A stretch of 64,000 nucleotides of DNA from Mansonella perstans (taxonomy: Eukaryota; Nematoda; Chromadorea; Rhabditida; Onchocercidae): positions 124,001 to 188,000 of the forward strand of contig JBAMDO010000088.1 of the NCBI GenBank assembly GCA_037074765.1, given 5' to 3'. This document shows, in pieces, positions 41,101-53,246 of the stretch (within the stretch, counting starts at the first letter, position 1; every line of letters starts with the position of its first letter). Both the position numbers and the translations under genes were made by a program. Below the pieces are notes generated by a model that saw nothing but the letters and a program-made list of their open reading frames with translations, made no database searches and had not been told where the DNA came from.

Positions 41101-44100
41101 CATACTTTTGCGGCAGCAGAAGTTCTGTGTTCCATCTGCTCCAATGTGACAGTAGTATTTCTGGGGGCAACGTTCTTCCTGATTACATCTTTTTGGTTCA
41201 CTATCGATCAGAAGCGGATCTCCAGTGCCACACGGATTATCATACACGGGACATGCATTCTTGCAGTCATCTTCTGTCAAGAAGGAATTCTGCAATTTAA
41301 GTAGCTATCCAGTAAGAATACATTACTAGGCAATGGAAGTGACAAATATTGTGAAAAACATGAAGACAGAAGATAGAATATTTAATCATGTAAGTGATTT
41401 CGATTCGTAAATTATTTGTAAATCAAAATATCAAAACTCTGTGTGGCGGATTGATTATGTGAGCAGTGATCGGTTTTGTACAAGCGAAGTGGTAAGATCG
41501 GTCGATCAAATGAACGAAGTGAAAGTGAACAGATCTTTCCAATAGAACTACTTGATGAAACAACTTAATTAAGTGATTAATTAATTCTCGTTCGATCAAG
41601 TATCGTATCCAACAAATAAAATTAACGATCTCATAACTTGCGAAGAATACTGCGGGATTAAAACATTAGCATTACTTTATGCAGCGAACTGTACAATGTC
41701 TCTAACTCCATTTTTGTTATATCAGTGATTTTACGAAATATGAAAATTTTAATATTCAGCAACATAACCCGAAACCAACTTGATTTCCCCCTTTTCCACG
41801 GTAGTAAAATGTGAAGCATTTGTGTGAGACTTGATCAAAATACCATCTCAGTAAACTGCTGTTACCAATACCCTCGACCATAGATTGCTCACAGCGGTTT
41901 ATACCTTGAAATAATAATTCCTAATTTTCTTGGATATAATTAAGTTTAACTGTGAGTGTTAAATCAAGCTAAATTTCATAAAATTTATGCCATCTCACCA
42001 CTTTCTGGGCAGCAAACAGTGGTATCCTTGTGTGCACCTATGTGGCACCAATAATTACGTGGACAAGTTTTCGTCGAGGTGCAGAAGAGTGGCGTATGTC
42101 CTGGTGTTAGAAGCATCGCTCCAGTATTGCATGGATCCTCGCATTTCGCTGACAAAGAACCAGATGATGTAAAATACTCAAAAAATTTCATTCAGACATA
42201 TAAAAGTTGCCGGGTTTCTTGCTTTCTTATTTTTTTTATATTTAATTTTTATTTTTAATATTTAATTTTTTTTTTTCTTTGAAAAATACACAGCGCACCT
42301 TTACACTGTTCCTCGCAATCTTCCTTAGTAAGGAAATTATTTTGATTTCCCTTTAAGCCTTTATAAGTGAACATTTTGCACACTCGAGTGCAGGAGCGAT
42401 TATTCTGATGCGCAAACCATCGAGCGATTGTTTCATTGCCTTCACCTTGTGCAACAGGCATTTCACAGGGTTTGGTCGATTCTGGAACTTTTCGGGTTAA
42501 ATTTTTGAAACGATTCATACTTCCGTAAAAAAAGGAAAAAATTTTACAGACTTCCAGCGCAACATAACGAGGCATCAATGTTGCTGCCAATGTGGCACCA
42601 TTGCTCATCACCACATTCACGACGATTTATCGAACATTTGCGATGCTCGGAGGCTTTCGGTGATCTTTCACAAACCAGATCCCATCCTAAAAGTGCAAAA
42701 AATGAAAGGATCACAAGATACGCAGAAGAAAAGTGTAAAATTGGAAATAATTCAAATTTATGGCATCCTATTTCTACGTTAAAAATATTTGACGTTTGTT
42801 ATTTACATTAGGCCGTGAAATTCACATTTAGAGAGCCAACTGCTTATATTGTGATATGCTTATATCACAATCCTATTCTTTTGCACTTCATATTCATTAA
42901 TGGTTCTATTGCACAAACTACCTCTCAGCACTAAGAAAGCTTACGCATGCATTGATGCTTGCACTCTTCGTAAGTGAGGTAACTGTTTTCATTGCCTTTT
43001 ACACCACGATAAAAGAATTTCTGGCAGTTCTTGGAGTTATCGTCGTAATAGTAACGTTCTAGCCGCATACTTCCTTCGCCATGATCCATTGGTAAACTGC
43101 ACGGATCAGCTACTGGAATTTGTGTTACATGAGATTTTGATTGGTCAACTTTAAGTTAGCTATCATATTTAAAATCACTTCATGGTAGAAAAGCTAAGAT
43201 CAGCGGTGAAATTCATACTATCAATATCTATGTATTTTTCGGGTATAGATTTCTCAGTCAACTTTTTTACCACATGTTTTGGAAGCAAGTTAAGGTTAAG
43301 TTAAAGTTAAGTTAAGGTACATACAATCTAATCCCCAAACCATACAATCACTTCGGAAATATACTCACGTCCAGATCGTTCACAGCAAACTGCATCCGCC
43401 CGAGAAGCTCCAATGTGGCAGAAAAATCCTTTAGGACATGTCATTGAATTTAGCGAACTGCATATCAATGGCTTCCAGTCGAAACTTCTTGCCGGTCGGC
43501 CGTATTTACACGGATTTACATCTTTTTCATGACCTGAAAAACTTGACTCTTTAAATTTATTTATGGAATTATTACTCATTATCTCATATCTTGTATAACA
43601 GTTTTTTTCTGATATTTCTAATTTGCAAATCTGTTAACGGTAACTACTGGCACTTTTTCCCAAGCATTCCGATTGAAAGTTTACTTTCATTCTCACGAAG
43701 AACTTTCCCAATATTCATTTATGTGATTTTATTAGAAATAGTTTTGTTGAATTTTGCTGGTGGCAAAAATTAAGAATGCTTTCCCACTTGTAATCTGCGT
43801 TTTTCACCTAAACATCTCTGAAATAAATTCACCAACTAAGTGATTTCTTCCTCCTCAGAGTAAATTGCTTTTCCACTGTCATATAAGAAATGAAGAGATT
43901 GTTCTTCAAGTGTGATTAGTTTCGTAAAAGACGTACTCTCAATGACATCCGTAGTCTCTGTATTTGCGATATTGGTGTGGATAACGGTGCTAGTAGTAGT
44001 AGTAGTGATAACTGCAGCAGCAGTGGAGGTGGTAGTAATGGTGGCGACAGTCTTTTTCGAAGTTGTTACCAATGATAGCGTTGACAATAAAGTCATGGGG

Positions 44101-44251
44101 AGTGGAGACCAAATCGGTGGAAATATACTGGTTGCTACTGTTGGTGGAAGAGTTATTGAAGCCTTTCTCGTTGTCAGATAATTGATATGCTTTGCTCTGA
44201 TTATCAAGCGACGAGTTAGTAGTGGTGATCGTGATGTCGTCAATAGTAAAT
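38117..44251 (-). CDS. Secreted protein with seven alternating Lustrin-type and Kunitz-type modules
   Basis: Reading down the minus strand: a Thr/Ser-rich mucin-like exon (44251 to about 43845), then Lustrin-type Cys-rich modules (core CPxxYxCHIG...CC) alternating with Kunitz folds. Lustrin: 43533-43370, 42686-42549, 42148-41999, part of 41289-41106, 40274-40131, 39478-39338, 38747-38605. Kunitz: 43112-42945, 42484-42299, 41904-41780 joined to 41289-41106, 40597-40430, 39881-39720, 39114-38947, and 38470-38356 joined to 38187-38117, ending in TGA at 38117. Junctions checked are in phase, including a GC-AG donor at 39337. Nematode proteins of this type are extracellular, often linked to cuticle or matrix. 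Six Kunitz modules lack the second and fourth of the six usual cysteines; only the last has all six. The signal-peptide exon was not found, so the 5' end is incomplete. Confidence 0.85.
43289..43317. repeat. GTTAAG/GTTAAAG-type short tandem repeat
   Basis: About four imperfect copies of a GTTAAG-like hexamer/heptamer, in an intron of the Lustrin-Kunitz gene. It is not the nematode telomere unit TTAGGC. Confidence 0.6.
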
Positions 44252-46529
44252 CTGCAAATTTTGGATAATCACAATGAATTAGACTGGCGAGTTATTGATT
44301 CTCATTAGTAAATCTGTAATAAAATGAAATCATTGTGGAATTATACTATTCTGCTGTGATCGATATCTCTCTGGACATGGATGATAAATATTTAAGCAGC
44401 CGGTTTGAATTACGAAATGCTGTGGAGAGTTTGGTTGATCATGTGATGTCACGGTGGCACATATGGAAAGCATCGTATACCAGAGAGAGTGTGACATGTC
44501 TTAAATTAAGGATGCATGATGGTTTTGTCCAAGCAACTGGTTCATACTGTACGTAAAAGTTGCTCGGACTTCAACAGAAACATCTAACGGCACATTTAAT
44601 ACGGAATAGAAATGATATAAACTTATGCATGAATCAATAAAATCGCATTCCTGAAAAAACATTTTGGCACTTATTGATCAGTCTGTCTAATTATCTCGAT
44701 ATTGCTCAGCAATATCGAGACATTAATGACTCTGTGTTGTTTATGAATTTTTTTGTTAAAACTCTTCTAAACAGGATTTAGAAATTTGAGGAAATATTCA
44801 CTAAATTATTTAAAACAAGTAGTAGTGGTCACGAAAAGAGTTACGAAAAGCATCGTGTGCCAAAGAGAGGAAGGACTCAAGACAAACTGATTTGTCTTAA
44901 TACTATCTTAGCATTATTTAACTGACCCAATGCACGTGGTCAAAGTATTAAAATGCACAGGCCATTCTTTTTCCTTTGGAAAAAAACTCACTTCTGTGAA
45001 CAAATAATATTTAATTTTCCAAATGGGAAGCTCTTCTTACAGTTCATTTCACCTACCCCTCCCTTACGCTACAATCCTCTGAGTGAAATTAGCGAGAGAA
45101 AGTGGTAGACAATCTAAAGTTCTGCAGCAATCCCTAACCTATCTTCTGCAGTCCATACAAATTACTTTTCCAACATTTCCACAGCTAGTAATGAACGATA
45201 TTCTCTCCATCTTTTATAAGCGCAAACACTGATGGATGGACAATTGAGTCGCTGAAAAAAAGCACTTGACTTCGTAGCATAGAATGGCCGAAAAATTACT
45301 TCCTCATTGAAATATATGAAAATAAAAAACTTTCAATTTGGATATTTAATTTTTTAATGCAATCAGCATAATTCTAATATGTTAAATAATGTTATCGAAT
45401 CACAGAGATAGGTAGTCATTGTTAACATCAGTGGTTCAAAATTTGATTGATTATTTACTTTTCCAAACAATCAGTTCTCCTTAATTGATGCACACATCCT
45501 CATCCTGTTATCACTACCAAAATTTTTTTTGAAATCCATCTCCATAATTAATTTTTTGCTCTATTATAAAGTACTAATAAAAAAAAACACGTTATCACCA
45601 ACCGTAATTTTTTCACTAGCAAAAACTCAACTGGTATTTTATAGATATAACCTATGTTTGGTGATGTGATATATGCGAAGAGATGCGACATTTGCGTAAG
45701 ATATTAAAGCCGTTGAAGGCGATGCTCCTTATTTATATGGCAGTCATTTCTTCCTAAAATTTGACATGTTAAACATAGCTTCCAGTTTAAAACTAAGCAA
45801 ATAAAAATAACATATTCAGCCTTTTTCCAGCTGAAGCTTTCGCTAATGAGAGAATTGACTTTCGGTGACTGGACCATAGTGTGGGCAAATGACACCACAG
45901 TTCGTCTATTCGATTTCAACAATTATAAAAGGATTTCCAATATTCTCCAACTACGTCGGTAGTTCTTGAACAATTCGAGAAATCTTTTCTTTACTTCATT
46001 TGTTAATTCCATTGCAAGTAAATTTTTTGGGATTTGTTTTTAGCCGTGCTTTCTGTACATGATATCGCTTTCATCCATGTATTTATTCCACAAGACAGAT
46101 TCTTTTTATATGTCCTGAAAATGAAATGTTTTCCATTTGTATGCAGGCATGCGGCTGGCAAGGAAAGAGACGGGTTCTTTCAACGACGGGTTCTTTCATT
46201 TCAGCTATAAGTGGCTGGGTTCAAAGAATATTGGGTGTGTGTGCACATGTATGTGTCTGTGTAACATTTGTATCAAACATTGAACATAGACCGTTTGAGA
46301 TTTTTCCGATTAACCTATGCTACCAAAACAAGAAGCAAAACAACAGCTAGCACATGTTCCTGTCCCCTCCTCTTCCGTCTGCTCATTGACGAAGTTATAA
46401 ATAACTTATTTCTTTTCCGTACATAATGGGTGATGGCCACAGTGGGAATGAATTTCACCAACAGAAATGACAAAATATGGGTCATTTTTAAAAGGAATGT
46501 GGTAGTGTCGCATTAGTGTCGCAGTTTTA
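44252..46529. other. Head-to-head intergenic region, Lustrin-Kunitz / patched-related
   Basis: About 2.3 kb between divergently transcribed genes, likely containing both promoters and possibly the missing 5' exon(s) of the minus-strand gene. It holds the near-perfect palindrome at 44694-44720 and a GT-rich run near 46234-46262. A minus-strand frame around 45765-45890 has a hydrophobic stretch but no good splice donor, so I did not attach it. Confidence 0.5.
44694..44720. repeat. 13-bp perfect palindrome with 1-nt spacer
   Basis: TCTCGATATTGCT is followed by one C and then its exact reverse complement. It lies in the shared upstream region of two divergent genes and could be a dimeric protein-binding site or chance structure. 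Confidence 0.8.
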
Positions 46530-49500
46530 ATGCTGCTGTCGAATCCTTTCGGTATTTTTCAAGATCGTCTTGCCGTGCTTTTTTATAAATACGGTCTGAT
46601 TGTAAGTTATAATCCACGGCCATTTGTGCTAATACCTGTTGTGATCACCTTCTTGCTCTCATTCGGTGTATTTACTATGAACATTGAAGTTAGTGTTTTT
46701 TTCTTTTCGGTTGAATGATTTTTCATAATAGATTCTGAATACTAGTGGTTCATGACGGATGAGCTGAATTTTTATCTCCTAGCTTCCAAAAGTTTCGTTT
46801 ATGCTATTCAATTCATACTAACACCTGGTCTTTGCGGATGAAATATGCGAACAGGAAAAATATGAAATTTCTTAACGACTGTTTTCTATTTTCAATCTAA
46901 AACCCAATTCTAAATTCTTCTTGGGTCTGTCTGAATTTACTTACAGTAAAAAAAAAAAATATTTTTTTTTTACTAAGATATTATAGGACGATCTCAGATT
47001 TCTCTATTCACCGATTAATTCTCCAGCGAGAATTGAGTACAGCATACATAAAGCATTTACCGGGGATTCCGTTAACAGTACATATGTCGCGGTGGCTGTT
47101 GAACCAAACGACAATTTGCAAAATCTATTAAGAAAGGTTGCATCTAAGGTTTTAAAATATAATTTTTGTAATGCCATGCAAATTAGCATCATTAAAAGTT
47201 GCTAAAACCAACAAGACCTGAAAAATGGAAATATTGCAAGGAATAGTAGTATCTAGCAGCAATCAGTCTTGACACCGCCTCATAGTGATGTAAAATGAGG
47301 CAATCGAGATTCTGGCTGTGAACATAAAGCAATCTCTTTTAGGAATAAAACTACTTTTTTGGTAAACGTCATTGAAAGGTTCATTTTCAGGAGATTGCTA
47401 CTGAAATTCTGAGTCTGAATGAGTTTGTTCTAAACAATTTAACTGTTAACTTAAGTGGTAGGATTTATAATTTCGGAAAGGACATTTGCATACGTACAAC
47501 ACTTTGTCCACTCAGCAACACAATTGTGCAGTTTTTCTTTGACGCCTTCTGGAATGAAAAGGTTAGTATTATTATCTACGTTGCCTTCATAATCTCTAAA
47601 CAAAAATCATAAGAAACTTTTTCTTTTCCTTTGCAGTTATGGGACGATCCACGTGTACGTTTGGACTATCCATTTTTGTACTTCTTCGAGAATAAGTTCT
47701 TCTTACCGCTTCATTTGTACGGTGTGAAACTTGGAGGAGTGAAAGGAATTGAATCGATCGAAATGATACACTTGCATTATCCCATACCGTCTACGGATCA
47801 TGTAAATTCTATTTATTATTACATCATTTCGTGTTACGAGTCTCCACGTAATATGTAGTTCCCGAATAAGACGTTTTGGCCCATTGTTCAAAGATAACTT
47901 TAAAGTAAGCAAGATTTCAGCACGACTCTGAAGAAGCAACTTAAGCTATCCTCATTACTTCAGAAAAGGGAAAAGGTCATTTCCAGCATACGTAAATTGA
48001 AAATCGAGGACAAGAAAATGAGGCGTCATAGGAAAGAAGACTGACACGTAACAAACTTTAGAAATATTAGTAATTCGAATAATTTAAAAGCTATGAAAGA
48101 AGAGCAAAATTCAGGAGACAGCTGAAGTAGTTGGCGACGCACTGGAAAACGCGTTGAAGGAGTACTTGGCTATGAACGAACAAAGTCTTATCAAAGCGTC
48201 CATATTCAGCTTCTCAATGCTCAAAAATGAGATGAAAAAAAATGCGCTTTCCACTTTTCCCTTCATCTCAATCACCCTTCTTCTACTTGTCACTTTTACG
48301 GTCCTCTCCTGGTTTGTTTTTTAAGTCACAAATGGGTGACAGTTTTTCGTGCCTAGTGGAAAGGCTCTCTAGAGCATCTCTCTGAAGCACTGATTAATCA
48401 AATAGTTCCTTAACCAGGCAGAAAAGTCTAATGAAGCTTATTAAAGCATCACAAAAGAATGAATGAAAGAAAGCGTTGAAAAGCAATAGTATAGCTCACT
48501 TTATAGCATGACCGGTGATTGGGTCACGTCCAAACCGCTCGAAGCGCTAATGGGTGTGCTGTCATCATCTTTTGCAATTGTCAGTGCAGCTGGATTCATG
48601 TTTCTGATGGGAGTACCATTCGTCAGCCAGGTAACGGTGATGCCCTTCCTAGCATTGGCTATTGGCGTAGATGACACATACATAATGCTTGGAGCATGGC
48701 AAGATACACGGCGTAGTCTTCCACCATCTAAGCGAATGGCGCTATCACTTCAAGAAGCTGGCAGGTATGCAGAGGAGTAAATTAATTGAACCAACCTCAT
48801 TAACAAATGTAACTTTTCGGAAAGCATTTACGAGCAAAGTGATCTAAAAATAGTAAATCTGCTGTTGAAATTCAAGAATGAAGCCTAGAATTATAATTGA
48901 AATCGATGTCTTTGGATATTGCAGTGCAGTAACAGTCACATCAATCACTTCAATGCTATCTTTTGGCATAGGCTCGTTCAGTACTACACCGGCAATATCC
49001 ATATTTTGTCGTTTTATTGCTATGGCTATCATTTTCGATTGGTTTTATCAGGTTAACTGCTTCTGGATGACTAGTATTGGTTTGATTTTGATTTTTACAT
49101 TTTCATTGACTTACCTCATTACAGAATTTGGAAAAGATTATGAATTCCATTTATAGTTGAATTTTAAAATCTGAACCTTTGACCGAAAATATCTCAACTG
49201 AAAATCTTAAGGTAACATTTTTTGCCGGTGTAATGGCACTTGGTGGCAAGCGAGAAGCTGTTGGGTATCACTGCTTATTCGTTTGGAAAAAAATGCCGGA
49301 AGAGATCATTGAAGCGGTTTGTTTGCTTACAATTGTTTTAGACATGAAATTTCGAGATTTCGATCATTGAAAATTTAGACTATTTTGACATATCCTAATA
49401 ATTCATCTTTCTTGTATCTACCGCAAATGAACATCTTGCTTGTGCCTTCCGCGAACTAAATGGAACTTTTAATCTGAAAATGAAATAAATTGCAGTCGAA

Positions 49501-51701
49501 ACAGAACGCAGCGTTATCAATAACGCATACATTATTCGCGGATTACATTGCGCCATTTCTATGCCACAAAATAACACGTGTAACTTTATTCGGAATTTAC
49601 GGACTGTACATCTTTGGTGCGTTTTATGGATGTTCACTGTTGCGACCGAATTTGACACCAAGTCGCTTATTAGTCGATGATTCGCCACTAGCTCATTATC
49701 TAAAGCTGGCTGAAACGAAAATATGGTCGGAAGGAATGGTGGGTAGAGTCTATGTAAACAATGCGCCGGACTTTACTGCTGATCCAAAGCAGGTATGTCT
49801 TTTGAGTAATTCAGCTTCTTAAGAAAAATTTGTAGTATGTCCAATGTTGATGGAGGATTGGACACCTCTAAGAAGGACCACTAATTGCAATTTACGTTCG
49901 GTTTAAAAAGCTTAGAAGAGTACGGTTACAACGGCTAATGAGAACAGTTGAGTTAACAGATCTAGTTGAGTTTACATGCAGTAGCAACAGTTCCAGAAAC
50001 TTTTGTACCCAAGGTCCAACATTCAGCGAAAATCTCTTCCCAATTTAATCACAAGATTTACTTAGATCGATGTTATGTTGCGATTGGCAGAAGATTTGGA
50101 AAACAGGACCTGTTGCTCACTGGGAAAAAATTCTACGCAGTTTTGGCTTCGAGAATATCTGAATTATCGGCAATTCTTTGAAAGCAGCGATGAAGATTTT
50201 TACGATATTCTCGAGTCATTCCTCAACATATCCTTTAATTCACATTGGAATGCCTACCTGTCCTGGACGCAACATCCAGTAAAGGTAAATGTTACGCCTT
50301 CTCTTTCGACGAGAAATCCATACGGTGTCAAATATGTTGACAGACACCTTACTCGGCTATTTGACAGAAATGATCGTATATCAAGTTAAAAGTTGAGCAT
50401 GAAACTCCAAAATTAGTAAGGAAAATATTACCAGTACAAAACTTTCAGCCTAATAAGAGATATGTGAATCGTTTCTTCTTTACGACTGCTTTCAAAATAA
50501 AAGACTGGAAGGTTCGCACTGTGCTACTGTTACAGTGGCGAAATATAACAAGTCATTATGCAAAGTACGAAGCTTTGGTTTTTGACGAAAATAACTTCTA
50601 CTCAGATCAAGTAAGCTATTTTTATAACAGGATGATATCCTATTACATCGAATAATAGAATACCTTATATATATCTCCTCATAAGGTAAATTGCTCATTA
50701 GATACATAGTTAGAAATGAAAAATAAATTACAACATGTTCCTTGCATAGCAACTGACGTGCCCATTGTACAACCTGATTATTTGCACTACAAAAGCAACT
50801 ATCTTATCTGATTTTACTTTAAATTCCGAAATAATTTCTGCAACATTTGCAGATGTTAGAGCTCCAGTCAACAACCTTATCATCCCTGGGTACAGCAGTC
50901 TTGGCTATGATTGTTGTATGCGTTTTGTTCATCGCCGATTATACAATCGCCTTCTGGGTTGTTTTCGCAATGATTTCAATGGATATCGGCATTGCTGGCT
51001 ACCTTTCTCTTTGGGGAGCTGATCTAGACCCAACTACTGTTGTCAATATTCTGGTTTGTTAGTCTTTGCTGAATGTTCTTGCAAATTTAGAAACTTGCGT
51101 GGTAAAATTTCGCTTTTCGGTCAAAAATCTGCTTACTCTTTCTAGATGACAAGCACTATCTAAATAATAATCACAAATTATTTGAAATTCTTCATCAAAC
51201 TATATAGTTTCACTTTAAATAAGCTTAAGCGAACAATTCATCACAGCAGCAATCATCAAGTTGTTTCTTCTAACAGATATCAACTGCCTTCTATGAGTAT
51301 CGATAGTGACAAGACTGCTGCTGTTTTATGATAGTCTTGGATTTCTGCTCGTAATTGTTACCAGTTCCCATTTTTCATTTCAGATGAGTATTGGTTTGTG
51401 CATCGATTTTGCGACTCATGTTGGTTACCGAATTTATCGGAGCAAGTACCGGAATCCCGACGAACGTATTCGAGATGCACTGGGAGCGGTTGGTTGGCCA
51501 GTGGTACAAGGCGGCACTTCAACAGTTCTAGCTATTATTGTAATGATGCTGGTACCATCGAATGTAGTACGTATGTTTGCGCGCACATCCATCCTTGTCG
51601 TTCTTACGGGTCTATTTCACGGGGTTATTTTATTACCTGTCATTATCAGAACATTTGTTTCTTACCCTCCTTGTAAAAAGAATGTTCAATTAAAGAAGTA
51701 A
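46530..51701 (+). CDS. Patched-related (PTR) family protein, 12-TM with sterol-sensing domain
   Basis: Thirteen exons, all joining in phase, give about 846 residues, full length for PTR proteins: 46530-46688, 46987-47148, 47391-47561, 47637-47801, 48115-48311, 48507-48764, 48925-49051, 49212-49316, 49496-49792, 50066-50284, 50449-50610, 50853-51053, 51384-51701. TM1 is near residues 30-47, followed by an extracellular loop to about residue 265. A sterol-sensing-like bundle includes ALAIGVDDTYIML. The second half mirrors the first and includes SIGLCIDFATH. Both RND-type GxxxD motifs (GVDD region in TM4, GLCID in TM10) are present. Nematodes have a large PTR family with roles in moulting, cuticle and osmotic or epithelial functions. 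I cannot say which ptr gene this is. The ATG begins the conserved cytoplasmic N-terminus and I saw no better upstream start. Confidence 0.92.
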
Positions 51702-51738
51702 TTCAGTTCCTGTAATACTGCAATATGAAACGGTAAAA

Positions 51739-51744
51739 AATAAA
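51739..51744 (+). other. Candidate poly(A) signal, patched-related gene
   Basis: Canonical AATAAA about 38 bases after the stop codon. Confidence 0.5.
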
Positions 51745-52003
51745 AAAGATTTAAGCAACTGAATATTAAAGCAAATTGAAAGAGTCGAGGAAGCCATCTT
51801 CCAGAAGCCAGAGAGAACTGTACTTGCTTTGCTGTTTCCAAATGCGCTCTATATCACTATCCATTGGACAGCCTTGTTTCTGTCACTTTTCATGCAACAT
51901 TATATTATCAACACAGTAAAAAGAAAACTGAAGTCCATTTCTGGTAATCCCATTACCATATTCCAATTTACAAAGACTAAAACTTCTTTATTTGTATGAT
52001 TTT

Positions 52004-52133
52004 ATTGCTAATTTATTTAATAATTATCATCCACCGGTACTTCGGCTACTTGATTCATCTTGATTTTTTAAAAAAAAAAATCATTCTATTATGTAAAGTT
52101 CGTTGCTAATTTATCTAGTAATTACCATCCACC
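52004..52133. repeat. Direct repeat pair of about 31 bp, about 100 bp apart
   Basis: The units at 52004-52035 and 52103-52133 share TTGCTAATTTAT...TAATTA.CATCCACC with a few mismatches. The surrounding 100-bp periods are less similar. This looks like a decayed tandem duplication. Confidence 0.6.
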
Positions 52134-53246
52134 TTTGGCCATTTAATTTACCTTCCCACATTCCACTGGTATTCATCAGTTCACTCAGTGCACCTAATGA
52201 TATATTTCCGCTTAGGTTAACAGATATTGAAGAATGCTCATTATTACTATAACAATCCTACCATTCAGTAGTGCTTCACAGTTTTATTATACTCTAATTA
52301 TAATTGATTCTTGATTAACAATTATGATTTATATAAAATCACCATGATTGGACTAGGATCAGCGGAAATATCCAGTTAGTGTGTTGAAAAATACCACGCC
52401 ATATTAATCATACTTCTTAACTGAGTAACAATCATGATTAATATTGTAAAAAAAAGAAACTACTACAGAATGCTACATATTTGTTAAATCATCAATAATT
52501 TGGTCTAAAAAATTATTAAACCGTTTAAGATAAATAAATTTTCAACAGATTATGTCAGGAAAATAAATCTGACTTGAAACGGCGAAGACTTTATTTGAAT
52601 AGTTACAACGAAATCAATTAACAAATTAAAACAAATGACAAATGCATTCCAAAATTTATAAAGCCAGAAAATAAAGGCAGACTGATATGAGATTTGAAAA
52701 ACTGATCATTTTTTGCATAAACAATTTTACCAAAAGAAGGAAGCAAAAATTGCTGCAGCAAAACTTTGCATAGCCTCTGGGAATGTTATTCGATTTGCAA
52801 TATGCTTCTTGAAAAAAAAAAGATGTTTCTAGAAGATAAGTTTTATCAGTGAAGATAAAAACTGAACAACAGCTAATTCTGATATAAATACAAACACAAT
52901 AAAGTATAACATTTTTTACAGCGGTACAATTTATACACACTGCGCCTATTTTGATATAAAATCAAAACTGCATTGTAACTTCAGATCAGTAATTTTGGGT
53001 TCACTAAGTTTCCTCACACAAACTGATGAAAGCGATGTAAAATTCAAGTCAATTTACACCACCAGTAAATATCGTTTCCCTGTATATCAACCATTTAACA
53101 AGCAAAAATCCCCCCAATATTTTACGTAACTTTATGTAAAATGGGCCAGAATTAATCCAAAAACAATTATAGGATAAAAATAACTAAATTTAAAACCGAA
53201 AAATAATGTCCGAAATCAGCATAAACGAAGTACACAGCAACATTAT

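Larger units (their letters stand above)
51702..53246. other. Tail-to-tail intergenic region, patched-related / EOGT
   Basis: About 1.5 kb of AT-rich sequence between convergent stop codons. It holds the patched-related 3' UTR, with a poly(A) hexamer near 51739, and the direct repeat at 52004/52103. No coding exon was recognised. Confidence 0.55.

Noticed and set aside
43289..43317. Telomere-like GTTAAG repeat
   Set aside because: The unit differs from the nematode TTAGGC telomere repeat and the tract is very short.
43912..44181. Plus-strand hydrophobic, Val-rich frame
   Set aside because: It is the antisense of the Thr-rich mucin-like exon of the Lustrin-Kunitz gene; Thr codons read as Val/Gly/Ser on the other strand.
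44335..44556. Plus-strand frame of 73 codons
   Set aside because: No recognisable motif or splice context; chance open frame in the divergent intergenic region.
45704..45922. Minus-strand frame with a hydrophobic stretch, possible signal-peptide exon for the Lustrin-Kunitz gene
   Set aside because: No acceptable GT donor follows the hydrophobic core and the phase to 44251 cannot be checked.
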